A stretch of DNA of 50,167 nucleotides from Burkholderiales bacterium (GCA_017880805.1 JADGRP010000210.1:1-50167); one strand, 5' to 3'; counted from the stretch's first letter, positions 28,572 through 40,052 are shown. Program-made: numbers and translations. The notes: a model not told the origin generated them from the sequence alone.

Positions 28572-29195
28572 ATGATTCACATCCTGCGCCAGATCGCCAA
28601 GTGCGGCATCAAGACCGAGCCGCCCCCGGCACCCGCGGACGAGATGGTGCAGGTCGCCAGGCTGCAGAAAAAAATCCTGCGCGTGCTGGGACGTGCGCTG
28701 ACCATCCGCCAGATCGACGCCGGTTCATGCAACGGCTGCGAGCTGGAAATTCACGCGCTGGCGAACCCGTACTACAACATCGAAGGCCTCGGCATCCGCT
28801 TCGTCGCCAGCCCCCGCCACGCCGACATGCTGCTGGTGACCGGGCCCGTTTCGAAACACATGGCGATCGCACTCAAGCGGACCTACGATGCGACGCCTGA
28901 TCCGAAGCTGGTGGTCGCGGTCGGCGATTGCGGCTGCAACGGCGGCATCTTCGGTGAGAGCTATGCGAGCCTCGGGCGGATATCCAATGTGATCCCGGTC
29001 GACGTCGCGATCCCCGGTTGCCCGCCTGCGCCCGTCGCGCTGCTGCAAGGCATTCTTGCCGCGATTACCGTCAGCGCCCCGGCCGATGAGTTGGGAACCG
29101 AGTCCGGCGAGTCTGCGGTGGCGGAACCGGCCGCCGAGACGGCGCCTCCGTCCACGGCCGGAGAGCATTCGGCGCGTATCGCCGACCCCCCTTGA
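28572..29195 (+). CDS. hyfI: HyfI/NuoB-like FeS small subunit
   Basis: 207 residues. The cysteines that hold the 4Fe-4S cluster N2 in NuoB and its relatives are all present: Cys53 and Cys56 in AGSCNGCELE, Cys120 in VGDCGCNGG, and Cys150 in IPGCPPAP. A Pro/Ala/Glu-rich tail of about 40 residues after position 167 is unusual and may be disordered. The start is two bases after the hyfG stop. Retention of this cluster while the NiFe site is lost implies that electrons still reach the subunit interface, where quinone or another acceptor may react. The partner ferredoxin-like subunit HyfH is not encoded nearby. Confidence 0.92.
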   Translation: MIHILRQIAKCGIKTEPPPAPADEMVQVARLQKKILRVLGRALTIRQIDAGSCNGCELEIHALANPYYNIEGLGIRFVASPRHADMLLVTGPVSKHMAIALKRTYDATPDPKLVVAVGDCGCNGGIFGESYASLGRISNVIPVDVAIPGCPPAPVALLQGILAAITVSAPADELGTESGESAVAEPAAETAPPSTAGEHSARIADPP

Positions 29196-29216
29196 AATGT
29201 CTCGCGGTATCTCCAT
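29191..29216 (+). promoter_or_regulatory. Probable sigma-32 (heat-shock) promoter of hsp20
   Basis: CTTGAA (29191-29196), a 14-base spacer, and CTCCAT followed by CT (29211-29218) fit the sigma-32 consensus CTTGAA-N13-15-CCCCATnT with one mismatch. The -35 element overlaps the hyfI stop codon. Its target is the hsp20 gene starting at 29269. Confidence 0.72.
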
Positions 29217-29268
29217 CTTCTAATCGTGCACGGCGACCGAATCGCCGCCAACCCATGGAGAAGAGAGA

Positions 29269-29682
29269 ATGAGCAACCAGATTCGCTATTACAACCCGCT
29301 GGACCGGGCGTTCGATCGCGCCCTCGGAGCGTTGCTGCCGTCGGTGAATGCCGACGGCGCGGGCCGCGCCATCGCGCTCGACGTCGTGGAAACGCCTGAA
29401 GCGTACATCGTGAAGGCAGAGCTTCCGGGTATCGCCAAGGACAAGATCGAAGTCAATGTCGAAGATCGCGATGTCACCATCGGCGCCGAGTTCCTCGATG
29501 AAGTCGCCGCGAGCGGCAAGACGATTTGGAAAGAGCGGACCTTCAGCAAGGCGAGCCGTTCGATCCGCTTGCCGGAAGCGGTCGACGCCAACGCGGCGCA
29601 AGCCAAGCATGTCGACGGCGTGCTGCAACTGACGCTGCCGAAGATCGCGAAGGCAAACGCAAAACAGATCACGATCCAGTAA
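29269..29682 (+). CDS. Hsp20/alpha-crystallin small heat-shock protein
   Basis: 137 residues. The alpha-crystallin domain spans about 36-130, with the strand pattern EAYIVKAELPGIAKDKIEVN, then WKERTFSKASRSIRLPEAVD, and VDGVLQLTLPK carrying the G-x-L motif. The IxI-type tail is ITIQ. Small heat-shock proteins hold unfolding proteins for refolding by DnaK/ClpB. GGAGAAGAG precedes the ATG, a sigma-32-like promoter lies at 29191, and a strong terminator follows at 29696, so the gene is a single-gene heat-shock unit behind the hyf operon. Confidence 0.93.
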   Translation: MSNQIRYYNPLDRAFDRALGALLPSVNADGAGRAIALDVVETPEAYIVKAELPGIAKDKIEVNVEDRDVTIGAEFLDEVAASGKTIWKERTFSKASRSIRLPEAVDANAAQAKHVDGVLQLTLPKIAKANAKQITIQ

Positions 29683-29695
29683 TACCCGCAGCAAC

Positions 29696-29725
29696 AAAAA
29701 AGCGCGGCCGAGGCCGCGCTTTTCT
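29696..29725. terminator. Bidirectional rho-independent terminator between hsp20 and uvrA
   Basis: AGCGCGGCC (29701-29709) pairs perfectly with GGCCGCGCT (29712-29720) around GA. AAAAAA precedes it and TTTTCTT follows, so it can end hsp20 transcripts on the plus strand and uvrA transcripts on the minus strand. Confidence 0.9.
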
Positions 29726-29795
29726 TGGACATGCATGAGAATTACGCACGGACATACGCGCGCATCGTCATTTTCGTCAGTCCCGAGAAATTCGT

Positions 29796-32717
<2,922 letters not shown>

Positions 32718-32934
32718 GCCGATGCAGTAGCGGTGGACAACCTGCTAATATACTCTCTTTCGGCCGCTCTTTCTAAGCCGAGCAGCACCGTGCCGTTCGG
32801 CGTCGCGCGATCGCGCGGTTGCCACGGAAAAAGAGCGGCACCGCGAGCGCTCGAACCGCCGCATAATCCGAACGGCCGATTCCGGCCCGCCCGAGCCGGC
32901 ATACAATCGACGAACAATTCGAAGGGGAACCGTA

Positions 32935-33423
32935 ATGGCATCCGTCAACAAGGTGATTCTGATCGGCAATCTGGGCCGCGATCCGGAAACCCGCTACACG
33001 ACCGGCGGCGACGCCGTCACCAATATTCGCATCGCCACTACCGACACGTGGAAGGACAAGGCCGGCGAAAAACAGGAAAAGACCGAGTGGCACAGCATCG
33101 TCTTTTTCGGCCGGCAAGCCGAAATCGCCGGCGAGTATTTGAAAAAAGGCCGCCAGGTCTACGTCGAGGGTCGCTTGCAGACGCGCAAGTGGCAGGACAA
33201 GGAAGGGCAGGACCGCTACACCACCGAAATCGTTGCCGACCGCATGCAGATGCTCGGCAGCCGCGAGGGCGGCGGCGCGGTCCACACCGCGGACGAGCCG
33301 CCGGATCGTGAACGCGCGTCAGGCGGTGCAGCCACATCGGCATCGGCCCCGAGTGGCGCGAAGGGCAACGCCGCGCCGTCGAAGAAAAACGTCGACGACC
33401 TGGACGACGACATTCCGTTCTGA
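32935..33423 (+). CDS. ssb: Single-stranded DNA-binding protein
   Basis: 162 residues. The OB fold occupies about 1-110 ([20 protein letters not shown], then [20 protein letters not shown] and [20 protein letters not shown]). A Gly/Ala/Ser-rich linker leads to the acidic tip DDDIPF, which recruits repair and replication partners. It binds ssDNA as a tetramer. AAGGGGAA is an excellent ribosome site before the ATG. A TACAAT at 32902-32907 may be the -10 box of its promoter in the 217-base gap shared with uvrA. Confidence 0.97.
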   Translation: MASVNKVILIGNLGRDPETRYTTGGDAVTNIRIATTDTWKDKAGEKQEKTEWHSIVFFGRQAEIAGEYLKKGRQVYVEGRLQTRKWQDKEGQDRYTTEIVADRMQMLGSREGGGAVHTADEPPDRERASGGAATSASAPSGAKGNAAPSKKNVDDLDDDIPF

Positions 33424-33481
33424 TTGGCTCGTGGCGGTTTATTCCCCGCCGCGATCACGCCTGATAGGATAAGAATTCAGC

Positions 33482-33502
33482 GTCACGCCCAAATTGCGTG
33501 AC
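33482..33502. other. Small hairpin between convergent ssb and mnmA
   Basis: GTCACGC and GCGTGAC (7 bp, 7-base loop) form a hairpin midway between the two convergent genes. There is no T run, so it is at best a weak terminator or RNA end-protecting stem. Confidence 0.35.
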
Positions 33503-33517
33503 AGTTCCTGAGTCCCC

Positions 33518-34666
33518 TTAGACCGCAACACCTTCCGCGCGCTGACCAGCACCAATCGCGCCTTCGCTGCTGGCGGACTCGATGACCGCGCCGCCCAGGC
33601 ACACTTCGCCGTCATAGACCACCAGGTACTGACCGGGAGTCGGCGCCCACTGCGGGGAGTCGAACCGGGCACGCCAGCGTGACGCCATTGGCGTTATCGG
33701 CTCCAACGGCTCGAGTACGCATGACGCATCAGGCATCCGATAGCGCGTCTTCGCCGCCAATTTCGATGTCCGCGGCGGCGCGCCAGCGATCCAGTGCATC
33801 GCTCCGGTTTCCACAACGCTCGAATACAGCCTGCCGTCGTCGTGTCCCTGAACGACCAGCAAGGCATTGCTCGCCAGGTCCTTGCCTGCCACGAACCACG
33901 GCTCGCTGCGTCCGCCGTGGGTGCCGCCGATTCCCAGGCCTTGCCGCTGGCCTAGCGTGTAATACGCCAGGCCCTGATGGTGGCCGACAACAACGCCTTC
34001 GGGCGTTCGCATGGGCCCGGACTGCTTGGGCAGGTAGCGGGCGAGAAATTCGCGGAACGGCCGCTCGCCGATGAAGCAGATGCCGGTCGAATCCTTCTTC
34101 GCGTAGGTCGGAATGCCCTGTTCGCGCGCCAGCGCGCGTACCTCTCGCTTGGTCATGTCGCCGACGGGAAAAAGCGCGCTCTGGAGCTGATCCTGCGCAA
34201 GTTGATGCAGGAAATAGGTTTGATCCTTGGACGCGTCGGCCGCCTTCAGCAACTCGACACCGCCAGCCGCGTGCCTTAGCCGCGCGTAATGGCCGGTCGC
34301 GATGCGGTCCGCGCCGAGCGTCCGCGCGTGGTCGAGAAAGGAGCGGAACTTGATCTCGCTGTTGCACAGCACGTCCGGGTTTGGCGTGCGCCCGGCAGCG
34401 TACTCACGCAGGAAGGCAGCGAAGACGCGATCGCGGTATTCGGCTGCGAAATTCACCGCCTGCAGGTCGATTCCCACGACGTCCGCGACCGATGCCGCGT
34501 CGACCAGATCCTGTCTCGACGAACAGTATTCGTCGGTATCGTCATCTTCCCAGTTCTTCATGAAGATGCCGATAACCTCGTGGCCTGCCTTCTTGAGCAG
34601 CCACGCCGCGACCGATGAATCGACGCCACCGGAGAGGCCAACGACGATGCGATGCTTTGCGGTCAT
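33518..34666 (-). CDS. mnmA: tRNA-specific 2-thiouridylase
   Basis: 382 residues. The PP-loop [13 protein letters not shown] near the N-terminus adenylates U34. The two catalytic cysteines are in [13 protein letters not shown] and [13 protein letters not shown], and the [23 protein letters not shown] region and C-terminal beta domain are intact. It makes s2U34 in Lys, Glu and Gln tRNAs with sulfur passed by the Tus relay or directly from IscS. It is a single gene, convergent with ssb. The last residues after the [10 protein letters not shown] motif are not conserved. Confidence 0.96.
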   Translation of the reverse strand: MTAKHRIVVGLSGGVDSSVAAWLLKKAGHEVIGIFMKNWEDDDTDEYCSSRQDLVDAASVADVVGIDLQAVNFAAEYRDRVFAAFLREYAAGRTPNPDVLCNSEIKFRSFLDHARTLGADRIATGHYARLRHAAGGVELLKAADASKDQTYFLHQLAQDQLQSALFPVGDMTKREVRALAREQGIPTYAKKDSTGICFIGERPFREFLARYLPKQSGPMRTPEGVVVGHHQGLAYYTLGQRQGLGIGGTHGGRSEPWFVAGKDLASNALLVVQGHDDGRLYSSVVETGAMHWIAGAPPRTSKLAAKTRYRMPDASCVLEPLEPITPMASRWRARFDSPQWAPTPGQYLVVYDGEVCLGGAVIESASSEGAIGAGQRAEGVAV

Positions 34667-34693
34667 CTACTTTTCTCGCGTGCCGCTAACAAA

Positions 34694-34722
34694 AAAGGCA
34701 GAGACCATAGGCCCCTGCCTTT
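34694..34722 (-). terminator. Rho-independent terminator of the first small exported protein gene
   Basis: AAAGGCAG (34694-34701) pairs with CTGCCTTT (34715-34722). Read on the minus strand the stem is followed by TTTTTTGTT, placing it 45 bases after the stop of the gene ending at 34768. Confidence 0.82.
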
Positions 34723-34767
34723 CTGCAAACACACCGGGTGATGCAAATCCCGGCGTTCGGACCGAGC

Positions 34768-35184
34768 TTATTGTCCTACCGACATCCGTTCCAGCATCGA
34801 CAGTTCCGACAGCTTCTTCGCCTGCGCGGCCTTCCTCGTGGCGGCCTTCTGGTCCGGCGTCATCGCGTCCCACTTGGCCTTGGCGTCGGCGCGCTCGGCC
34901 TTGGCTTTGGCAGCATCCATTCCGGACACCGGGCCGGTGTCGCCCTCTTGCGCAACCATTTCCAGTGCCGACAGCTCCGACACTTTCTTCGCCTGCATGG
35001 CCTTGCGCGTGGCAGCCTTTTGTTCCGGCGTCATCGCTTCCCATTTGCCCTTGGCCTCGGCACGCTCGGCCTTCAGCTTCGCCTGGTCGACGGGGGCCCC
35101 CGGCGTCTTGTCGTCGGCCAATGCCGGCACGGAAGCGAATGCAAACGCGCCGACGAACAGAGCAGCAATCAGTTTCTTGTTCAT
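34768..35184 (-). CDS. Small exported protein with two copies of an Ala/Lys-rich motif
   Basis: 138 residues with a signal peptide (MNKKLIAALFVGAFAFASVPALA, cleavage before DDKTP). The mature chain holds two copies of a segment of about 45 residues: first copy near 36-86, second near 94-135. It reads A-K-x-K-A-E-R-A-(E/D)-A-K-x-K-W-(E/D)-A-M-T-P-(E/D)-Q-K-A-A-T-R-K-A-x-Q-A-K-K, then a SELSxLE stretch. There is no cysteine and the chain is predicted helical. No known family is recognised. The next upstream gene encodes a one-copy relative and the third shares the leader type. GAGGACC precedes the ATG. Its terminator is at 34694, so it is a single transcription unit. Confidence 0.75.
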   Translation of the reverse strand: MNKKLIAALFVGAFAFASVPALADDKTPGAPVDQAKLKAERAEAKGKWEAMTPEQKAATRKAMQAKKVSELSALEMVAQEGDTGPVSGMDAAKAKAERADAKAKWDAMTPDQKAATRKAAQAKKLSELSMLERMSVGQ

Positions 35185-35293
35185 TAATTTGGTCCTCAGA
35201 GTGATGTGGATGCTTCCGCGAAGGCGATTCGGGTTTCGACAGCAGCTTAAGTGTCCGACCGCTTTTTTGCTTCGCGACTTGGGTTAAAGAGTC

Positions 35294-35323
35294 AAAAGGC
35301 GGGATGCGACGCGGACCCCCGCC
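35294..35323 (-). terminator. Terminator of the second small exported protein gene
   Basis: Read on the minus strand, GGCGGG and CCCGCC form a stem with a 14-base loop directly followed by TTTT. It lies 12-40 bases past the stop of the gene ending at 35336. Confidence 0.65.
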
Positions 35324-35335
35324 ACCAGATCAGGC

Positions 35336-35707
35336 CTATTGCCCTTTTTGCTTTTGCATCGCCTTTTCGGCTTCGGGCGTGTTCATCGTGCCCTTGGCCG
35401 GCGCCGGCGCCATCTTCGACGCTGCGGTTGCCTTCGCGTCTTCCGCAGTTCTCAGTTGTGAGCCGGTATCGCCTAACTTTTCCATCTTGCTTTGGTCGGC
35501 TCTTTTCTTCGCGTTAGCCGCCTTCCGTGCCGCGACCTTTTCTTCCTTGGTCATCCTGGCAGCGGCGGCCTTCTTGTCCGCGGCCTCTGCCTTCAGTTTG
35601 GCTTGATCTTCCGCGGTTACTTTGGCTGGCGTCGTGTCGTCGGCGAACGCCGATACCGACGCGAAAGCGAACGCACCGGCGATCAATGCAATGAGCAGCT
35701 TGTTCAT
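35336..35707 (-). CDS. Small exported protein with one copy of the Ala/Lys-rich motif
   Basis: 123 residues. The signal peptide MNKLLIALIAGAFAFASVSAFA is nearly identical in style to that of the gene at 34768. One copy of the shared motif follows: AKLKAEAADKKAAAARMTKE, then EKVAARKAANAKKRADQS and KLGDTG. The C-terminal 50 residues are Ala/Pro/Lys-rich. No family is recognised. The start at 35707 is chosen because it gives a clean signal peptide; the open frame continues to 35815 without one. It has a strong sigma-70-like promoter at 35818 and its own terminator, so it is transcribed separately from its neighbours. Confidence 0.72.
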   Translation of the reverse strand: MNKLLIALIAGAFAFASVSAFADDTTPAKVTAEDQAKLKAEAADKKAAAARMTKEEKVAARKAANAKKRADQSKMEKLGDTGSQLRTAEDAKATAASKMAPAPAKGTMNTPEAEKAMQKQKGQ

Positions 35708-35817
35708 GAATACATTCTCGCTATGTATGGGTTCGGACATACAAGTCATCTCTCCGCGTGTCACCGAACCGAAACTTGTCCGCGGGTTCGAAAGCCGGGA
35801 ATTCGCAGAGCCCAATG

Positions 35818-35846
35818 ATTATATTGGCTTTTGCTGTAGATTGCAA
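35818..35846 (-). promoter_or_regulatory. Sigma-70-type promoter of the second small exported protein gene
   Basis: On the minus strand TTGCAA (35846-35841), a 17-base spacer, and a perfect TATAAT (35823-35818). The predicted leader is roughly 100 bases before the ATG at 35707. A perfect 16-base palindrome, GTTGCATCCATGCAAC (35873-35888), lies just upstream and could be an operator or the end of the next gene's transcript. Confidence 0.65.
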
Positions 35847-35893
35847 CGAGACCACGCGACTGACGGGGCCTCGTTGCATCCATGCAACGGCCC

Positions 35894-36244
35894 TTACTTG
35901 GTCGCGCCTGCCTTCGGTGCGTCCATCTTCATCGGCGCGGTGTCGGTCTTCGGCATTGCACCGCCTTTGGTCGCGGTGTCGGCCTTCATCGCGTCGGCCT
36001 TCGCCTTGGCGGCCTTGTGCTTCTTCGCCTTGGCTTTCTTGGCCGCGGCCTTGGTGGGCATCGCAGCGGGCTTGGCTGCCGGTACGGGCGCCGCTACCGG
36101 GGCGGGCGGGGTCGGGGGCACGGTAGCCGCTGGCGCTGTCACAGGTGCGGGCGCGACCGGTGCCGTCGGGGGGGTCGTCTGCGCGACGGCCGTCAGCGAA
36201 ATGGCAAGGGCGCTGGCGCTCAGCGCGATCAACAGCTTATTCAT
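35894..36244 (-). CDS. Small exported Pro/Ala/Lys-rich protein
   Basis: 116 residues from the ATG at 36244, which has GAGGACAGG before it. The signal peptide MNKLLIALSASALAISLTAVAQ resembles those of the two preceding small genes. The mature chain is a Pro/Ala-rich run (about 23-63) followed by a very basic KAAAKKAKAKKHKAAKAKAD stretch and an Ala/Lys/Asp tail. Composition recalls acid-shock protein Asr and other low-complexity envelope proteins, but no motif proves this. The longer frame to 36589 is antisense-like coding shadow of the HAD gene. A stem GCAACGAG/CTCGTTGC at 35843-35877 lies downstream without a T run. Confidence 0.62.
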   Translation of the reverse strand: MNKLLIALSASALAISLTAVAQTTPPTAPVAPAPVTAPAATVPPTPPAPVAAPVPAAKPAAMPTKAAAKKAKAKKHKAAKAKADAMKADTATKGGAMPKTDTAPMKMDAPKAGATK

Positions 36245-36363
36245 GTCCTGTCCTCTAGGTTTGCGGGGCGACACGCAAATGCGTGCCGCCGCCATTAACG
36301 CGACCCTTTCTCGAACGGTTGACAGGGCTCTCATCGCGGACTCATTGCGCACCCATTTTTCAC

Positions 36364-37068
36364 TCATTTTGCACCCGGGCGCCACGTCATCACCGGCCAT
36401 CCACGAGCGTCGGCGTGCTCGCGCAACAGTCGATCGGGGTCGACCGCAACCGGGTTGGTCACTACCGACAGCAACGGCAGATCGTTGTGCGAATCGCTGT
36501 AGAACCACGACTCGGCGAAATCGTCCAGGCTGCGGTCGATCGCGGCCAGCCAATCCTTGACCCGCGAGAGCTTCCCGGCGCGGAAACACGGCTCACCCGT
36601 CACGCCGCCGGTAAAGCGGCCGTCGATTGTTTCCGGCTCGGTCGCGACCAGGTGGGAAATACCATAGAGCCCTGCGATCGGTCGCGTGACAAAGCTGTTG
36701 GTCGCGGTCACGACGGCGACCACGTCGCCCGCCGCGAGCCGTTGATCGACAACCGTTTTCGCCGCGGGAAGAAGCATGGGAACGATTTTTTCGGCGACGA
36801 AGCGCTCGCGCCAGGCGAGGAGCTGGGACGGCTCGTGCTCCGCGAGCGGCCGCAATTGAAAGGCGAGAAAGGCGTGAATGTCGAGCGTGCCGGCCTTGTA
36901 ATCGGCGAAGAAACCGGCGCTGCGGCGCTCGTACCGCTCGGCGTCGACCACGCCGGCTTCGATCAGAAATTGCGCCCAACCGTAATCGCTGTCACCGGCG
37001 ATCAGCGTGTTGTCCAGATCGAACAGCGTCAGGCGCTGTGGGGAGTGTCGGCGGCTGCCGGTTTCCAT
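36364..37068 (-). CDS. HAD-IB family hydrolase (phosphoserine-phosphatase-like)
   Basis: 234 residues. HAD motif I is LFDLDNTLIAGDSDY, motif II is VVAVVTATNSFV, motif III includes the lysine in RAGKLSRVKDW, and motif IV is YSDSHNDLPLL. The cap region is the small helical type of subfamily IB. The family dephosphorylates small metabolites such as phosphoserine or phosphoglycerol. Here the substrate is unknown. Its start lies within the last 40 bases of hda, so it is co-transcribed and coupled with hda; this pair is common in Betaproteobacteria. Confidence 0.9.
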   Translation of the reverse strand: METGSRRHSPQRLTLFDLDNTLIAGDSDYGWAQFLIEAGVVDAERYERRSAGFFADYKAGTLDIHAFLAFQLRPLAEHEPSQLLAWRERFVAEKIVPMLLPAAKTVVDQRLAAGDVVAVVTATNSFVTRPIAGLYGISHLVATEPETIDGRFTGGVTGEPCFRAGKLSRVKDWLAAIDRSLDDFAESWFYSDSHNDLPLLSVVTNPVAVDPDRLLREHADARGWPVMTWRPGAK

Positions 37069-37754
37069 TCCAGCTCCCGTTGCAGCCAGCCTTTGAGCAG
37101 CGGCACCGTGATCGGCCGTTTGGTCGCCAGCGACTGCCGGTCCAGCGCGGCAAGGGTTGCGAGCAGCGACGGCATGTCGCGCCGGCCGTGCCGCAGCAGA
37201 TACTCGATCACGTCGTCGGAAAGCACGATCCCGCGGCCCTTGGCGTATCCGGCGAGCGCGGCCGGCTTGGCAGCGTCCTCGAGCGCAAGCAGCTCGTAGA
37301 CGAGTCCCCAGCCCAGACGCGTGCGCAAATCCTCGCGTAGCGGAAGGGCAGCCAGCGGCGTGCGGCTGGTCGCGATCAGCCGCACCTGGCGCTCCTTGAT
37401 TACGTTGTAGAGGGTGAACAGGCGGGCCGCCGTGGCTTCGTCGGCCAGGTCGATGCCGTCGACCACGATGACTTGTTCCGCCGCGGCGCCCACCGACGCG
37501 AGCGCCGCTTCGTCGATCTCGCGCGGATGCGCGAACATTCTGGCGCCGAGACCGCGCTCCTGTGCCAATGCAAAGGAAGCGTGCGCCAGATGCGTCTTGC
37601 CGACGCCGGGGCCGCCCCAGATCAGCATTCCGGTATCCCGGCCGCCGGTCACGAACGCCAACAACGCCTCCACCAGCTCGGCATTGCGTCCCGCGAGGAA
37701 ATTGGCAAAGCTCGGCGGCTCGGGCACCGCGAGCTCGAAGGCGAGCTGTTCCAC
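37029..37754 (-). CDS. hda: DnaA regulatory inactivator Hda
   Basis: 241 residues: a DnaA-like AAA+ domain without the DnaA DNA-binding domain. The N-terminal clamp-binding motif is QLAFELA (residues 3-9). Walker A is WGGPGVGKTHLAHA, Walker B is VIVVDGIDLAD, sensor 1 is LIATSRTPL and the arginine finger region is EDLRTRLGWGLVYEL. Hda bound to the beta clamp triggers ATP hydrolysis by DnaA after initiation. Gene order PerM-hda-HAD on one strand with 10-base spacing supports the call. Confidence 0.92.
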   Translation of the reverse strand: MEQLAFELAVPEPPSFANFLAGRNAELVEALLAFVTGGRDTGMLIWGGPGVGKTHLAHASFALAQERGLGARMFAHPREIDEAALASVGAAAEQVIVVDGIDLADEATAARLFTLYNVIKERQVRLIATSRTPLAALPLREDLRTRLGWGLVYELLALEDAAKPAALAGYAKGRGIVLSDDVIEYLLRHGRRDMPSLLATLAALDRQSLATKRPITVPLLKGWLQRELEWKPAAADTPHSA

Positions 37755-37764
37755 GAGAAGAGCG

Positions 37765-38889
37765 TCAGCGATACAGCGGAGACTCGTGATACTCCGCCCG
37801 CAAGTGCCGCAGGCCGACCAGTAGTGCTGCGCTCACCGGCAGCGCCAGCAGGACGCCGGCAAAGCCGAACAGTTGTCCGAAGGCAAGGAGCGCGAAGATC
37901 ACCGCCAGCGGATGCAGACCGATGCGGTTTCCCACCAGCCACGGCACCAGCACGTAACCCTCCAGCAACTGGCCGATGCCGTACACCGCAAGCACCGCGG
38001 CGAAACCGGGCCAGCCGTGCCACTGCAACAGCGCGGCGAGCAGGCCGAGGATGAGGCCGAGCCCGAAGCCGACGTAAGGGATGAACACCAACAGGCCGGT
38101 GAGTATGCCGATGGGCAGCGCGAACTGCAGTCCGGCGATGGTAAGCGCGACCGCGTAATAAATCGCCAGCACCGCCATCACCGAGAGCTGGCCGCGAAGA
38201 AACTCGCCCAGAACCTTGTCGATCTCGTGCGACATCGTGCGCACTTTGGCGAGCCAGCGGCGCGGTACGAGTTCGTCCAGGCGACGCACCATCCGGCTCC
38301 AGTCACGAAGCAGGTAGAACATCACGACCGGAATCAGGACCAGATTGATCAGGATGCCGACCAGCAACAGACCACCCGTCTTCAGCCCCGTCAGCACCTT
38401 GAGCGACACCGCTTGCGCGCTGTCGAGGTTTTCCGCGACGAGTTGCTTGATGGACTCGAGATCGAACTGCAGTTGAAGGCCGAATTTTTCCTCGAGCCAA
38501 GGCGCGAATTGCGCATACAGCCCCGCGGTAAGCTCGGGCAGACGCTTGACGAGCAACGAAAACTCGTTATGAACCAGCGGTGCCAGCACCAGAATCAGTC
38601 CCAGCACCAGCACCAGGGCAACCAGCATCACCAGCAGCGCGCCCACCGTGCGCGGCACGCGTCTTTTCGCCATCCAGCTCACGGCGGGACTGCCGACGTA
38701 GGCCAGCATGCCGCCGATGAGAAATGGCGTGAGAATCGGTCCGAGCCAATGCAGCAATGCGGCGACCACCAGCACCGCTCCGACCACCCACAGGTAGTTC
38801 TGCGGGCCCAGGCGCGACGCCGGAACGAAGACGATCGTCTCCGACGACGAGGCCGGCGCTACGTCCGGCGGCGGGCTGCTAGGAGTCAT
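37765..38889 (-). CDS. AI-2E/PerM-family permease
   Basis: 374 residues with about eight membrane helices. Landmarks are [20 protein letters not shown], the long soluble central part (about 120-200), and the C-terminal family stretch [20 protein letters not shown], then [20 protein letters not shown]. Family members include the E. coli AI-2 exporter TqsA and PerM; substrates are mostly unknown. It heads the hda-HAD operon and is divergent from purM, with under 100 bases between the two starts. Confidence 0.88.
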   Translation of the reverse strand: MTPSSPPPDVAPASSSETIVFVPASRLGPQNYLWVVGAVLVVAALLHWLGPILTPFLIGGMLAYVGSPAVSWMAKRRVPRTVGALLVMLVALVLVLGLILVLAPLVHNEFSLLVKRLPELTAGLYAQFAPWLEEKFGLQLQFDLESIKQLVAENLDSAQAVSLKVLTGLKTGGLLLVGILINLVLIPVVMFYLLRDWSRMVRRLDELVPRRWLAKVRTMSHEIDKVLGEFLRGQLSVMAVLAIYYAVALTIAGLQFALPIGILTGLLVFIPYVGFGLGLILGLLAALLQWHGWPGFAAVLAVYGIGQLLEGYVLVPWLVGNRIGLHPLAVIFALLAFGQLFGFAGVLLALPVSAALLVGLRHLRAEYHESPLYR

Positions 38890-38986
38890 TTACGGTAAAA
38901 TCGGCGAACACGCTGTGTCCCAGAAGTTGCCCAAAAAGTCGCTCACTTTACCGCGCGCGGCGCGGCGACTCAATCAAACCCTTCCC

Positions 38987-40039
38987 ATGCCATCGTCAGG
39001 CCGCCCCTTGTCGTACCTCGAGGCCGGCGTCGACATCGACGCCGGTGACCGGCTGGTGGAGAACATCAAGCCCTACGCCAAACGAACGCTGCGACCCGAA
39101 GTTCTTGCGGGCATCGGCGGCTTCGGCGCGCTGATCGAGTTGCCCAAGCGCTTTCGCGAGCCGGTCCTGGTCGCCGGAACCGACGGCGTGGGCACCAAGC
39201 TCAAGCTTGCCTTCGCGCTCGGTAAGCACGACACCATCGGCATCGACCTGGTGGCAATGAGCGTCAACGATATTCTGGTTCAGGGCGCGGAGCCGCTTTT
39301 CTTCCTCGACTACTACGTGTGCGAGCGGCTCGACGTCGACGTGGCAACCGAGGTGATCAAAGGCATCGCGCGCGGCTGCGAAATCGCCGGGTGCGCATTG
39401 ATCGGCGGCGAAACGGCCGAGCATCCGCGCGCGTTCACCCCGGGAGAATATGATCTCGCCGGATTTGCGGTCGGCGTCGTCGAAAAATCCAAAGCGATCG
39501 ACGGTGCGACCATCGCCGCGGGCGACGTCCTGATCGGGCTCGCCTCGAGCGGCCCGCATTCGAACGGATTTTCACTGATCCGCAGCATCGTCGAGTCCGC
39601 GGGCGCGGATCTGAAGCGTGCCGTCGAGGGCGTCACCGGCACGGCGACACTCGGCGAAGCCTTGCTCGCGCCAACACGCATCTACGTCAAGCCTATCCTC
39701 GCGCTGCTGGCGCAAACCGAAATCAGGGGCATGGCGCACATCACCGGCGGCGGCTTGACCGAGAATACGCACCGCATGTTCGGATCCGGACTCGCCGCGC
39801 ACATCGATTCGTCCCGCTGGACTCGCCCGCCGATTTTCGACTGGCTGCAGCGTGCAGGCAATGTCTCGAGTGACGAGATGCATCGCGTATTCAACTGCGG
39901 CATTGGCCTCGTGCTGGTCGTCGATCGCGACGCGGCGCAAACGGCGATCGATCGGCTTGTGGCCCTGGGCGAATCGGCCTGCGTCATCGGCACGGTCGAG
40001 CCGCGAAAATCCGGCGCGCCGGGCACAGTCGTCGTTTAG
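38987..40039 (+). CDS. purM: Phosphoribosylformylglycinamidine cyclo-ligase
   Basis: 350 residues from the ATG at 38987. The conserved start [20 protein letters not shown] is followed by [20 protein letters not shown], the nucleotide segment [17 protein letters not shown], and [21 protein letters not shown]-terminal markers are [15 protein letters not shown] and [11 protein letters not shown]. It makes aminoimidazole ribonucleotide in purine synthesis. An in-frame GTG at 38915 would add 24 non-conserved residues. It is 13 bases from purN. Confidence 0.97.
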   Translation: MPSSGRPLSYLEAGVDIDAGDRLVENIKPYAKRTLRPEVLAGIGGFGALIELPKRFREPVLVAGTDGVGTKLKLAFALGKHDTIGIDLVAMSVNDILVQGAEPLFFLDYYVCERLDVDVATEVIKGIARGCEIAGCALIGGETAEHPRAFTPGEYDLAGFAVGVVEKSKAIDGATIAAGDVLIGLASSGPHSNGFSLIRSIVESAGADLKRAVEGVTGTATLGEALLAPTRIYVKPILALLAQTEIRGMAHITGGGLTENTHRMFGSGLAAHIDSSRWTRPPIFDWLQRAGNVSSDEMHRVFNCGIGLVLVVDRDAAQTAIDRLVALGESACVIGTVEPRKSGAPGTVVV

Positions 40040-40052
40040 CGCAGACACGATC

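Noticed and set aside
32718-32934. LexA (SOS) box in the uvrA-ssb gap
   Set aside because: No CTGT-N8-ACAG palindrome or close variant was found by reading both strands; only weak -10-like boxes are present.
35708-35815. N-terminal extension of the second small exported protein to 35815
   Set aside because: It would remove the signal peptide from the N-terminus and it runs over the predicted transcript leader close to the promoter; the ATG at 35707 gives a normal exported protein.
36245-36589. N-terminal extension of the third small exported protein to 36589
   Set aside because: The extra 115 residues overlap the HAD gene in another frame, and the ATG at 36244 has a ribosome site and a signal peptide.
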